Assembly (NCBI GenBank): GCA_963674495.2
Contig: CAXXLG010000003.1
Coordinates: 1 to 64,000 of the forward strand
Reading direction: 5' to 3'
Length of the DNA: 64,000 nucleotides
DNA from: RGIG3178 sp963674495
GTDB taxonomy: Bacteria > Bacillota > Clostridia > Christensenellales > QAND01
Shown: piece after piece, positions 1 to 8,084 of the stretch
How positions within the stretch are numbered: the first letter of the stretch is position 1
Layout: every line of letters begins with the position of its first letter
Program-made: the position numbers and the translations under genes
Notes under the pieces: model-generated
What the model was told of the DNA's origin: nothing
Seen by the model: only the letters and a program-made list of their open reading frames with translations
The model's database searches: none

Positions 1-1
1 T

Positions 2-397
2 GGAAAATCAAAAGATATACGAAACCTAAATAGAGCAATGGAAGAAGCTGTATTAATAGTTTCCAATAAGAAAAATGGTAATGAATATATAGCTTACAGA
101 GAATTTTACAATGCATTGTGTAATGTACCCCGTTATAAAAAACTTATTGATGAATATAATTTGACATTAGAAGAAATGATTGACATTTCAAAGCACCTAC
201 AAGAATATGGGTATAGTTGGAATAAGTATGTATATATTCCTATACATGCATTTTATCGTGAAAAAGTTTTGATATTCATGCTTGAAAACAGCGAAGAGTT
301 ACGTGGATTAAAAGGCAAAGAGATATTTTCTGAAACAGCACTGAAAATAAAAAAATTCTTTAGAGAAACAATAGCTGGAGCACTATTTAAATATTAA
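2..397 (+). CDS. Unknown protein, 3' part of a gene entering from the left
   Basis: The reading frame is open to the left edge (first full codon at base 2), so the ATG at 38, which would give 119 residues, is probably internal and the gene is cut by the window. I do not recognise the family. The visible product is charged and mostly helical in appearance, with no signal peptide, membrane segment or metal motif; it ends in ...AGALFKY. Codon use is strongly AT-rich (AAA, ATA, TTA), unlike the G+C-balanced genes from 2.2 kb onward, which suggests recent acquisition. It ends 38 bases before an IS copy. Confidence 0.5.
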   Translation, partial: GKSKDIRNLNRAMEEAVLIVSNKKNGNEYIAYREFYNALCNVPRYKKLIDEYNLTLEEMIDISKHLQEYGYSWNKYVYIPIHAFYREKVLIFMLENSEELRGLKGKEIFSETALKIKKFFRETIAGALFKY

Positions 398-509
398 CCT
401 TTAAATAGTAGGTGTTGATAATCATATAATGACGCATAGGGACCATTTGCAGTGCGCCCCGAAAACACGACAGTATTTAGAAGGGTATCCCCATGGATTT
501 TAATTGGAT

Positions 510-1379
510 TTATGTCAAAAGGTGTCTGTATGCAACGGGCGCCTTTTGATTTAGTTTGGACTGCGTCCGGCGGTAATTGTAAGACGCCATGTATTCGTCC
601 ACAACATACACCACATCCTGAAAGGATTTCAATGCCTTTTTCCGAATGCGGATGCATTCGCACTTGAAATATCCGAAGAAATTCTCCATCACTGCATTGT
701 CCCAGCAGTTGCCCTTGCGGCTCATGCTTTGAACCGCGCCATGCCTTTGAAGCAGTTCAACAAACTTTCCGTTGGTGTAATGCACACCCTGGTCGCTATG
801 TATCATCGCGCCGTTGAGGCTTGTTTTGCGTGCCAGATTCTACACCGTTTGGCAGGAAAGCCACGCGTCCTGCGTTGTACTCACCACATGCGAAACAACT
901 TCCCGGTTGTACAAATCCAACATTACCGATAGATAGGTCATCCCGCCGGAGATGGGAATGCAGGTGATGTCCGTCACATATTTGTGTTTTGGGATGGATG
1001 CCGCAAAGTCCCTGTTCAGCCTGCTTTCAGCCACCAAAGGCGCGCCTTCCGTGTGGTACATGGCGTTGGCCTTTCTGCGCCGAATTATCGCCTGCGTGCC
1101 GGTTTCCTTCATAATCCGTCTTAACGCTTTATAGTTGATCACGATTCCGTATTTGCCGCGCAGCAGCGTCTTCATACGCCGGTAGCCGTAGATGTAACGG
1201 AGATGTTCCTGTTCTTTGATCAGGATGTCCATCGATACCGCTCGGGCCGCGCGACAAAGCGGTAATACGCGCTGCGGCTTATCTTGGCCACGGCACAAAG
1301 CAACTCCGTGGTAAACGCGCCACGAAGGGCGCTGATCGCGCGAAAGCAATCTACTCTGCGCCATCGCCCCCTCTCATCT
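510..1379 (-). pseudogene. IS3-family transposase OrfB (DDE integrase), copy 1, nonsense and frameshift
   Basis: The integrase core is recognisable: VTDITCIP (first Asp), IHSDQGVHYT (second Asp) and NAVMENFFG (Glu). Relative to copy 2 a GAG codon has become TAG at 840-842, splitting the core between the first and second Asp. Independently, the first 50 or so residues of the apparent ORF (arginine-rich, starting MAQSRLLS) are out of frame. The -1 frame relative to orfA encodes the expected OrfB N-terminus (ISALRGAFTTELLCAVAKIS, then RSAYYRF) and then stops, so a one-base indel near 1225-1232 separates it from the DDE part. Copy 2 shares this indel. Confidence 0.85.
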
Positions 1380-1698
1380 CTCTCAACTTTATTAAGAACG
1401 CGTTCTCCGCCCTCAGCCGCAGGTCTTCCTTTTCCAGAAGCTTCTCCCGTTCCGTTTTCTTATCCGATGAAAAGCCTTCATAGCCTTTTTCCCGTACCGT
1501 TGAACCGCTCTTGCTTTTCTTCTTTGCCTCAAGCGGATCCAACAATCCTTTTTCTTGCAGATAAACAAGCCATGTGGAAATGTAGTTCTTGGACGGCAGC
1601 CCGTAACTGGAACTCACCACCCGAATCCCATGGGGCCCGTTTAAATACGCCCTTACCACTTCCAATTTAAACTCATCGCTGTACGCTCTTTTGACCAT
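1351..1698 (-). CDS. IS3-family transposase OrfA, copy 1
   Basis: 115 residues from an ATG preceded by AAAGGGGTG. The N-terminal half is a helix-turn-helix of the Tnp_1 (IS3/IS911) type beginning MVKRAYSDEF and carrying SSSYGLPSKNYISTWL as the recognition region; the C-terminal third is a charged leucine-zipper-like helix. OrfA binds the element ends and normally supplies the N-terminus of the OrfAB transposase by -1 frameshifting. A GTG three codons upstream (1707) is a possible but less likely start. The stop overlaps the ATGGCGCAG where the long orfB frame appears to begin, but that frame is not the -1 frame (see orfB). Confidence 0.85.
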   Translation of the reverse strand: MVKRAYSDEFKLEVVRAYLNGPHGIRVVSSSYGLPSKNYISTWLVYLQEKGLLDPLEAKKKSKSGSTVREKGYEGFSSDKKTEREKLLEKEDLRLRAENAFLIKLREMRGGDGAE

Positions 1699-1780
1699 AT
1701 AAAACACCCCTTTTTTGCATTTTATCCTATGGGGGTGTCCCTATCAATTTCTGTCCCGCTTTTGGGGCTCAGTTCAGTTC

Positions 1781-2236
1781 ATTTGCTTGCATCCGCCGCA
1801 TTATAAGTTATAGTATAACACTGACCCCAAACCCACCCACAAAGGTAAAGGTGTTCGTTTTTGGGTGCCGTTGCTCCACCAATTCAAGGTGCAGATTCTA
1901 TGTGAACCATAGCTCAAATATAAAAAATGAGAGGAAAACTGTGATATATTTGTATAAAAGTTGATAGGTATATGAATTTTTTGATTTATGATATAGAAGG
2001 TGAAATAAAAGAATAGTCTTCTGGCTGAATTTGGGGTGTCGGCATGGGACGTGAGGACAGGGTCCTTGTCCTAACCGCTTGAGAGTAAAAATATTAATTC
2101 CTAACGTATTGAAAAGTACGGGTGTGCTTTTCTGGTTTTTTGCCAAATTGGTGACAGAAGGCTTTCCCATTAATTTCATCGCTCACCGTGATATAATAGC
2201 AAGAAAAACAGATGAACCAGCCCCGCAGGAGATTCA
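1781..2236. other. AT-rich intergenic region, no gene seen
   Basis: 456 bases between the IS and the radical SAM gene. Both strands contain only short frames without ribosome binding sites or recognisable products. At 1848-1880 there is a stretch resembling the 3' end of a tRNA (TTGGGTGCCGTTGCTCCACCA) without a tRNA body; a looser version occurs near 17465-17492. The region is markedly richer in A+T than the genes to its right. Confidence 0.5.
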
Positions 2237-3958
2237 ATGACCCAAATACAAAGCGTAGTAATCGCCACGCTGAATTCCCAATACATCCATTCCTCTTTGG
2301 CGCCGTGGTGCCTGCTCGCAGGCATTCGGGCCTATGGCAGGGATGGAATTTCGGTTTGCGTTTTGGAAGGAACCATCAACGAAAGTAGGGAAGCTGTAGC
2401 GAACCGCATCCTTATAAAAAATCCTGATGTCGTGTGCTTTAGCTGCTATATTTGGAACATCACGCAAACGCTCGAACTTGTCCAACGGATCAAGACCGCG
2501 TTGCCGGGTGCGCTCGTGGTGCTGGGCGGGCCGGAAGTCAGCTATAACGCCAAACAGGTGTTGCGTGATAACCCGGCGGTAGGCTATGTCATTTGCGGCG
2601 AGGGAGAGCGGGCGCTGGCGCTTTTATTGAATGCGTTGGATGATCAATCCGACATTTCGAAAATCCCCGGGCTCGTTTATCGGCGCAATACGGAAATTTG
2701 CTATTGTGAACCCCAAGATTTTGATAAGGAGCCGTTGTCCCCTTATTTACCGGAATATTTCGCGGCTCTTTCCGGTCGCATTGCCTATTTAGAAACAAGC
2801 CGGGGCTGTCCCTTCTCCTGCGCGTTCTGCCTTTCGGGACGGTGCGGCGGCGTACGGTATTTTGAACTGTCCCGTGTGAAAAGGGAAATCCTGCTGCTTG
2901 CCAACAGCGGGACAAAAACCGTGAAATTCGTTGACCGCACGTTCAATGCCAATAGTAAACGGGCTAAAGAGATATTTTCATTCATCATCGATCACGTAGG
3001 CGTCGACATACCGCAGAACGTACGGTTTCACTTTGAGATCGCTGGTGATCTTTTGGACGAGAAAACCTTAGAGATACTGGCTCAGGCGCCAGCAGGTGTG
3101 ATGCAGGTTGAAATCGGCCTGCAGAGCTTCAACGCAAAAACGTTGGGAAGCGTTCGCCGGAAAACGGATTTAGATGCGCTGCAAAAGAATATCCGGCGGC
3201 TTGCTGCGTCCGAAAATATTCATATTCATATCGATCTGATCGCGGGCCTGCCCTATGAAGAATGGGACAGCTTTGCAAAAAGTTTTGATACCGCCTATTC
3301 ACTTGCGCCCCATATGCTGCAACTCGGCTTTTTAAAATTGCTGCATGGCTCTGCCATGCGTGAACAGCCGCATGAGTATCCCTGCGAACATTCACAAAAA
3401 CCGCCTTACGAGGTTGTGCAAACGCCCTGGATGTCCGTTTCTGAATTGCATTCGCTGCATCATGTAGAGGATGCTCTCAATCGTCTTAACAACAGCGGTC
3501 GTTTTAAACGGTCCCTCCGATATCTTTTGAAAAGCACAGGGCTTCCACCGTTCAAATTGTTCCGCCGCTTTGGCGAATTTGCGTTTGAAAAGTCTGTACA
3601 ATGCCGCTCATTGGATGGATATACTGAACTTTTCTCCCAGTACTTTTCTAATTGTCAGGGCGTCGATCCCGCCGTATTGCGGGACTGTTTAGTGTGTGAT
3701 CGGATGGCAACCAATGCGTCGGGGTTCCTCCCAAAAGCGCTTCGAATCGATGATCCCGAATTAAGGTGTGCCAAAACTGCATTGAACAACAATGCGGCAA
3801 CGAAGAAGCCGGACGGGGTTAAACGCGCGGTCGCTATTCTATATACAAAGCAACGTGTTGTTTACGTGGATTATTTGGATAAAGATCCGGTCACGGGTGA
3901 GTACGAGCTCAAAGAATTCCCTCTGGAGGGCATTGGTACGCGTAGGATCAAATCCTAA
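2237..3958 (+). CDS. B12-binding-type radical SAM protein with DUF4080-like C-terminus
   Basis: 573 residues; ATG preceded by GCAGGAG. Residues 1-140 form a cobalamin-binding-type Rossmann fold (VVCFSCYIWN, VVLGGPEVSYN, ICGEGE); the usual DxHxxG cobalamin ligand motif is not obvious. The radical SAM [4Fe-4S] cluster motif CPFSCAFC has Cys191, Cys195 and Cys198. The TIM-barrel follows (EIGLQS, HIDLIAGLPYE), then a C-terminal region of about 200 residues like DUF4080. Proteins of this type are oxygen-sensitive enzymes, many of unknown substrate. It is a single gene bounded by intergenic DNA upstream and a terminator at 4158-4203 downstream, so context does not suggest the substrate. Family call is firm; function is unknown. 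Confidence 0.85.
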   Translation: MTQIQSVVIATLNSQYIHSSLAPWCLLAGIRAYGRDGISVCVLEGTINESREAVANRILIKNPDVVCFSCYIWNITQTLELVQRIKTALPGALVVLGGPEVSYNAKQVLRDNPAVGYVICGEGERALALLLNALDDQSDISKIPGLVYRRNTEICYCEPQDFDKEPLSPYLPEYFAALSGRIAYLETSRGCPFSCAFCLSGRCGGVRYFELSRVKREILLLANSGTKTVKFVDRTFNANSKRAKEIFSFIIDHVGVDIPQNVRFHFEIAGDLLDEKTLEILAQAPAGVMQVEIGLQSFNAKTLGSVRRKTDLDALQKNIRRLAASENIHIHIDLIAGLPYEEWDSFAKSFDTAYSLAPHMLQLGFLKLLHGSAMREQPHEYPCEHSQKPPYEVVQTPWMSVSELHSLHHVEDALNRLNNSGRFKRSLRYLLKSTGLPPFKLFRRFGEFAFEKSVQCRSLDGYTELFSQYFSNCQGVDPAVLRDCLVCDRMATNASGFLPKALRIDDPELRCAKTALNNNAATKKPDGVKRAVAILYTKQRVVYVDYLDKDPVTGEYELKEFPLEGIGTRRIKS

Positions 3959-4157
3959 GTGCCGGGAAAATTCCTGTCATGAGGATACTCATCAATGTGG
4001 GTATTTTCCGATGGTGAACCAAGCGGATAAAATCTCTTGAATGCATGGATTGCATTGCCTGAATTTCTGCGGAACCGCCCATAGCATGGAAGAGACAGCC
4101 TCATCACGTTGCGATGAGAATTACTTCTTTATGGTATTATAAAGTTATTACTTCACA

Positions 4158-4203
4158 AAAAAACCACATTCCTGCAGCTTGGGAATAGTGGCTTTCTTTT
4201 TTT
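4158..4203. terminator. Terminator, possibly bidirectional, between radical SAM and ABC-F genes
   Basis: The stem CCACATTCC / GGAATAGTGG (one bulge) is flanked by an A-run on the left and by TTTCTTTTTTTG on the right, so it can act on transcripts from both convergent genes. Confidence 0.7.
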
Positions 4204-4230
4204 GTGTTAAAAAAAGAAGAAGGAGGTATT

Positions 4231-4311
4231 TTGGGGACGACTAACAAGAAGTGTATCAAAGATCTTGATTGCTGCGTCCCCGATTGCCTTGCTCGTGCAC
4301 TTATGTCATGA
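4231..4311 (+). CDS. Possible 26-residue cysteine-rich peptide
   Basis: A very strong ribosome binding site (AAGGAGG at 4219-4225) stands 5 bases before a TTG that opens a 26-codon frame with cysteines at 8, 14, 15 and 19 (spacing C-X5-CC-X3-C; core KCIKDLDCCVPDC). The stop falls two bases before the end of the convergent ABC-F gene. The frame lies 27 bases past the terminator at 4158-4203, and a 7-base inverted repeat (GGGGACG / CGTCCCC) brackets part of it. No promoter is clear. It could be a small metal-binding or modified peptide, the tail of a decayed gene, or chance. Confidence 0.3.
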   Translation: MGTTNKKCIKDLDCCVPDCLARALMS

Positions 4312-4312
4312 A

Positions 4313-5926
4313 TTATTTATACATCTTCTCCTGCAAGGCTTGCACATCCGCATTCTCGGTATACTCATCAAACGTCATCCGCCGATCGATCAACCCATTG
4401 GGTGTGATTTCTACAATGCGGTTGGCAATGGTTTGCACGAATTGATGATCCTGGGAGACAAAAAGAACCGTACCGTCGAAGCCCGTAAGCGCATTGTTCA
4501 AAGCGGTGATCGACTCCATATCCAGATGATTGGTAGGCTCGTCTAACAGAAGCACGTTGGCTCCGCTGAGCATCACGCGGGCCAGCATACAGCGCACGCG
4601 TTCTCCCCCGGATAAAACGTTCGCTTTCTTTTGTGATTCATCTCCGGAAAAGAGCATTCTCCCAAGAAAACCCCTGATAAAGGTTTCATCAGGATCTCTA
4701 GAAAATTGCCGCAGCCACTCCACGAGATTTAGGTCTGTCTCGAAATAGGATGCGTAATTCAACGGAAGATAGGCCTGCGTTGTGGTGTTGCCCCAGCTGA
4801 ATTCTCCGCTATCGGGTAGAATCTCCCCCACGAGGACTTGGAACAAGGTTGATTTGGCAATGCCGTCAGGGCCGATAAAAGCGATTTTTTCGCCCTTGTT
4901 TACAACCAGATTAAAACTATCGAGCAGCGTATTGCCCGAATTTATTACGGTCAGGTTTTCAACCTTCAAAATGTTGTTGCCGGCCGCACGATCGGGCGTG
5001 AAATTGATATAGGGGTATTTGCGCGATGATGGTTTTATATCATCCAGCGTTAGTTTTTCCAGCTGCCTTTTGCGCGAGGTTGCCTGTTTTGCTTTGGACG
5101 CATTGGAGCTAAACCGCTCAATAAACCGCTGCAACTCCTCGATTTTATCTTCCTTTTTCCTATTGGACTCGCGCGCCAATCGCAGCGCCAACTGGCTTGA
5201 TTCATACCAAAAATCATAGTTGCCAACATAAAGCTGGCATTTGCCATAATCGACATCGGCAATATGCGTACAAACTTTGTTGAGAAAATGCCGATCATGA
5301 GAAACAACAATGACGGTATTCTCATAATTATAGAGGAAGTTTTCCAACCAGGTGATCGATTGTAAATCAAGGTGGTTGGTAGGTTCATCCATCAACAGTA
5401 TATTGGGGCTTCCAAATAGAGCTTGTGCGAGCAACACGCGTACTTTTTCATCGCCGTTGAGGTCTTTCATTTTACAATTGTGAAGATCCTTACCAATCTC
5501 CAGCCCCATTAACAATTCAGAGACTTCGGTCTCAGCCTGCCAGCCATTGAGTTGGGCAAATTCATCTTCCAGCTCCGCAGCATACATCCCGTCCTCTTCA
5601 GAAAATTCCGGTTTTGCATAAAGCGCTTCCTTTTCTTTGATGATCTGAAAAAGTCTGGCGTATCCCATCATGACGGTATCCATTACTTCTATTTCGTCAA
5701 ACTCAAAATGGTCTTGTTTTAAAACGCCGATTCGCTCGCCCGGTGTAAGGAAAACATCGCCGCTGGTCGGCTCGATTTCTCCGGAGAGTATTTTTAACAA
5801 GGTTGATTTTCCGGCGCCATTTGCGCCAATCAAACCGTAGCAGTTTCCCGGAAGGAATTTTACATTCACATCCTCAAACAAAGTTCTCTTGCCATATTTT
5901 AGTGTGATGCCGTTGGTGCTTATCAT
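4313..5926 (-). CDS. ABC-F family ATPase, YkpA/YbiT type
   Basis: 537 residues, two nucleotide-binding domains in one chain with no membrane segment, as in ABC-F proteins that act on ribosomes. Domain 1: Walker A GANGAGKS (34-41), signature LNGDEK (156-161) instead of LSGG, Walker B ILLMDE (176-181), H-loop SHD (209-211). The linker (about 240-300) is highly charged. Domain 2: signature LSGGE (438-442) and Walker B VLLLDE (458-463). Walker A of domain 2 reads GPDGIAKS (352-359), with Ala where the P-loop Gly before Lys is expected, and the H-loop His is Gln492 (VSQDHQF). NEKV/DEKVRVLLAQALFG-type motifs place it near YkpA and YbiT. Antibiotic resistance cannot be inferred. Confidence 0.88.
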   Translation of the reverse strand: MISTNGITLKYGKRTLFEDVNVKFLPGNCYGLIGANGAGKSTLLKILSGEIEPTSGDVFLTPGERIGVLKQDHFEFDEIEVMDTVMMGYARLFQIIKEKEALYAKPEFSEEDGMYAAELEDEFAQLNGWQAETEVSELLMGLEIGKDLHNCKMKDLNGDEKVRVLLAQALFGSPNILLMDEPTNHLDLQSITWLENFLYNYENTVIVVSHDRHFLNKVCTHIADVDYGKCQLYVGNYDFWYESSQLALRLARESNRKKEDKIEELQRFIERFSSNASKAKQATSRKRQLEKLTLDDIKPSSRKYPYINFTPDRAAGNNILKVENLTVINSGNTLLDSFNLVVNKGEKIAFIGPDGIAKSTLFQVLVGEILPDSGEFSWGNTTTQAYLPLNYASYFETDLNLVEWLRQFSRDPDETFIRGFLGRMLFSGDESQKKANVLSGGERVRCMLARVMLSGANVLLLDEPTNHLDMESITALNNALTGFDGTVLFVSQDHQFVQTIANRIVEITPNGLIDRRMTFDEYTENADVQALQEKMYK

Positions 5927-5964
5927 GGATCCTATTTTACCTCTTTCTCTTGTTGCAAAGTCGC

Positions 5965-5973
5965 ATTATAGCA
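5965..5973 (-). promoter_or_regulatory. Extended -10 promoter for the ABC-F gene
   Basis: On the minus strand the sequence reads TGCTATAAT about 40 bases before the ABC-F start codon; the -35 region is weak, as is usual for extended -10 promoters. The rest of the 328-base divergent gap (5927-6254) holds a TTGACA at 6102-6107 on the plus strand with only a poorly spaced TAAAAT partner for the helicase gene. Confidence 0.5.
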
Positions 5974-6254
5974 CTATTATTCAAAAAGTACAGCAAAAGG
6001 CGGTTGATACGCCGTGAACGGGGCTTGAAAAGGCAACAATGCAACACTTTTATAAGATTGTAACGGCTTTATGCTTACAAAGCAAAAGGGTATATGGTAT
6101 ATTGACACAACCTGCTTGCTAAAAAAGTGTAAAATGAAAAAGTAAGCACTGGATGACAGGATAACCCTTAAAGCTTCGTATGTTGATCGTACGCCTTATA
6201 AAAATAAAACTTCAACCAATACTATGGGTTGAATGCAAAGAGAGAGATGCCTTC

Positions 6255-7706
6255 ATGACAAAAACAGAATTCAGCGATTATCTATTGGACGATACGTTGT
6301 TGAAATCAATCGGCATATTGCAATTTGAAAGCCCCACAGAAGTTCAACGGCAGGTGATACCGGCCTTACTTCAGCATAAGGATATCATCGTAAAATCACA
6401 GACTGGAAGCGGAAAGACGGCAGCCTTTGCCATCCCGATTTGCCAAATGGTGGATTGGGACGAAAACAAACCCCAGGCCTTGGTGGTCGCACCAACAAGA
6501 GAGCTGGCCATCCAGGTCAAGGAAGATATCTTTAATCTGGGTCGATTCAAGAGGCTGAAAGTGGCGGCCATTTTTGGGAAGAGTCCGTTTGGTTTGCAGG
6601 AAAAAGAACTCAAACAAAAAACACATATCGTCGTTGGTACCCCGGGCCGTTTGATGGATCATCTGGAGCGGGGAACCTTTGATCCGTCCCATATAAAATA
6701 CCTTGTTATTGACGAGGCGGATGAACTTTTAAATATGGGGTTTATCGAGCAAATAGAGACCATCATCAAGGAATTGCCAAAGGATCGCGTAACGGTGTTG
6801 CTATCGGCTACCATGCCCCGTGATATAGAAGCGCTATGCAATCAAGCCACGAAAGATCCTTTGTATATTGAGGTTGAAGAACATAATCCGGCGGCTGATC
6901 GGATATCCCAGCAAGGGTATACCGTTCATCCCAAAGACAAAATGGAGCTTTTACGGGATATTCTGATTGTGGAAAACCCGGACAGCTGTCTGATCTTTTG
7001 CAATACAAAACAAAAGGCGAATGAGCTGGCAACCCAGCTGAACAAACACAGGATTGCTTGCGAGAAAATCCATGGCGGTATGGAGCAGGTCGATCGGCTA
7101 CGGGTTATGGATGATTTTAAAAGAGGTTGTTTCAGATATCTTGTGGCGACAGATGTAGCAGCAAGGGGAATCGATATAGACAACATCACGCTTATTATCA
7201 ATTATGATCTGCCACTGGATGGTGAAACCTATGTTCATCGGATTGGCAGAACGGGGCGCGTTGAAAACACGGGCAAAGCGATATCTTTTATAACGCCCTA
7301 TGAAAACAAGTTTCTCAGTGCCGTTGAGCAGTATACCGGCAAAGAAATAGATTTGAAGGAACGACCGAATAAAGAAACGGTCGATCAACACAAGCAGGAA
7401 TTTGTAAAGAAAACCAATGCAGCGCCCGAAACCAAAAAGACGAAGGGCGATGCGCTTAACCGCGATATTCTCAAATTGCATATCAATGCGGGTAAGAAGA
7501 CGAAGATGCGGGCAACCGATATCGTGGGCACACTATGCAATATCAAAGGTATGACAGCGCAGGACATAGGCATTATCCATATAGCGGATGTATCAACCTT
7601 TGTGGAGATATTGAATAAAAAGGGCGAAATGGTATTCACGGAGTTGCAGCATACGCCCATCAAAGGCAGGCTTCGCAGGGTTAGCAAAGTTGATATAGAT
7701 GTATAA
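6255..7706 (+). CDS. dbpA: DEAD-box RNA helicase, DbpA/YxiN type
   Basis: 483 residues from the ATG at 6255, which follows AGAGAGAG; the frame is open to 6180 but the added 25 residues are not helicase-like. All core motifs are present: Q-motif (FESPTEVQRQ), SQTGSGKT, PTRELAIQ, TPGRLMDH, DEAD (VIDEADELL), SAT, VATDVAARGIDI and HRIGRTGR. The last 75 residues (from KKTKMRATDIVGTLCNI) match the DbpA RNA-binding domain, which in Escherichia coli DbpA and Bacillus YxiN recognises hairpin 92 of 23S rRNA, so a role in large-subunit ribosome assembly is likely. A lysine-rich linker joins the two parts. Transcribed alone, divergent from the ABC-F gene. Confidence 0.92.
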   Translation: MTKTEFSDYLLDDTLLKSIGILQFESPTEVQRQVIPALLQHKDIIVKSQTGSGKTAAFAIPICQMVDWDENKPQALVVAPTRELAIQVKEDIFNLGRFKRLKVAAIFGKSPFGLQEKELKQKTHIVVGTPGRLMDHLERGTFDPSHIKYLVIDEADELLNMGFIEQIETIIKELPKDRVTVLLSATMPRDIEALCNQATKDPLYIEVEEHNPAADRISQQGYTVHPKDKMELLRDILIVENPDSCLIFCNTKQKANELATQLNKHRIACEKIHGGMEQVDRLRVMDDFKRGCFRYLVATDVAARGIDIDNITLIINYDLPLDGETYVHRIGRTGRVENTGKAISFITPYENKFLSAVEQYTGKEIDLKERPNKETVDQHKQEFVKKTNAAPETKKTKGDALNRDILKLHINAGKKTKMRATDIVGTLCNIKGMTAQDIGIIHIADVSTFVEILNKKGEMVFTELQHTPIKGRLRRVSKVDIDV

Positions 7707-7839
7707 AGGAAAACCCTAACGAAAATTTGGGCTACATGAGTTGCTGAAAACAGAACCGCAAAATCAGCCTAAAGAAGTTGTGACGTTCTTTTTATTGATA
7801 ATTAAATTAATCTGTACCAAACTCAATATGAGCCAAGTT

Positions 7840-7879
7840 ATATGATGGAAGAAGGGATCTATCCCTGCTTCCATCATAT
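7840..7879. repeat. Perfect 12-bp inverted repeat (hairpin)
   Basis: ATATGATGGAAG (7840-7851) is exactly complementary to CTTCCATCATAT (7868-7879), with a further GGGA/TCCC pairing inside the loop. Neither side has a T-run, so it is not a standard intrinsic terminator. It could still end the helicase transcript or be a binding site or small mobile remnant. Confidence 0.6.
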
Positions 7880-8035
7880 TCTAAAGTGAAACATGAGCCC
7901 GTCACCTTGTATCCACAGCCCTCCAATGTCAGTTAACCGTAAGTGCTTTTCTTGTGTCCGACTTTTATGAGTTTGTACTATATGCTTCATAAAGGCATAA
8001 AACCCAAAATGAATATACGTTTTGCTATGGTTGCG

Positions 8036-8044
8036 TGGTATAAT
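8036..8044 (+). promoter_or_regulatory. Candidate extended -10 promoter for the diguanylate cyclase
   Basis: TGGTATAAT lies 41 bases before the start codon; there is no clear -35 hexamer at 16-18 bases. Confidence 0.4.
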
Positions 8045-8084
8045 TTGGATAATGGAATATATGTAAGGAGAGAAGTATTTAATT

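Larger units (their letters stand above)
435..1780 (-). mobile_element. IS3-family insertion sequence, copy 1 (defective)
   Basis: The limits are set by near-identity with a second copy at 9316-10660, which differs in length by a single T. Terminal inverted repeats of 26 bases, matching at 19 positions, lie at 448-473 and 1751-1776; shared sequence continues 13 bases beyond the left repeat and 4 beyond the right one, so the true ends are uncertain. It carries orfA (HTH) and orfB (DDE integrase) on the minus strand. No convincing target duplication flanks it. orfB has an amber codon at 840-842 and a cluster of substitutions at roughly 840-880 relative to copy 2, so this copy cannot make an intact transposase. 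Confidence 0.9.
7707..8084. other. Intergenic region with a large hairpin
   Basis: No gene is seen in these 378 bases. They contain the perfect 12-base inverted repeat at 7840-7879 and a candidate extended -10 promoter at 8036-8044 reading toward the diguanylate cyclase. Confidence 0.5.

Noticed and set aside
1848..1880. tRNA 3'-end-like sequence (GCTCCACCA) that might mark an integration site
   Set aside because: There is no tRNA body, T-arm or integrase nearby, and the similar stretch near 17465-17492 is too diverged to call an attachment repeat.
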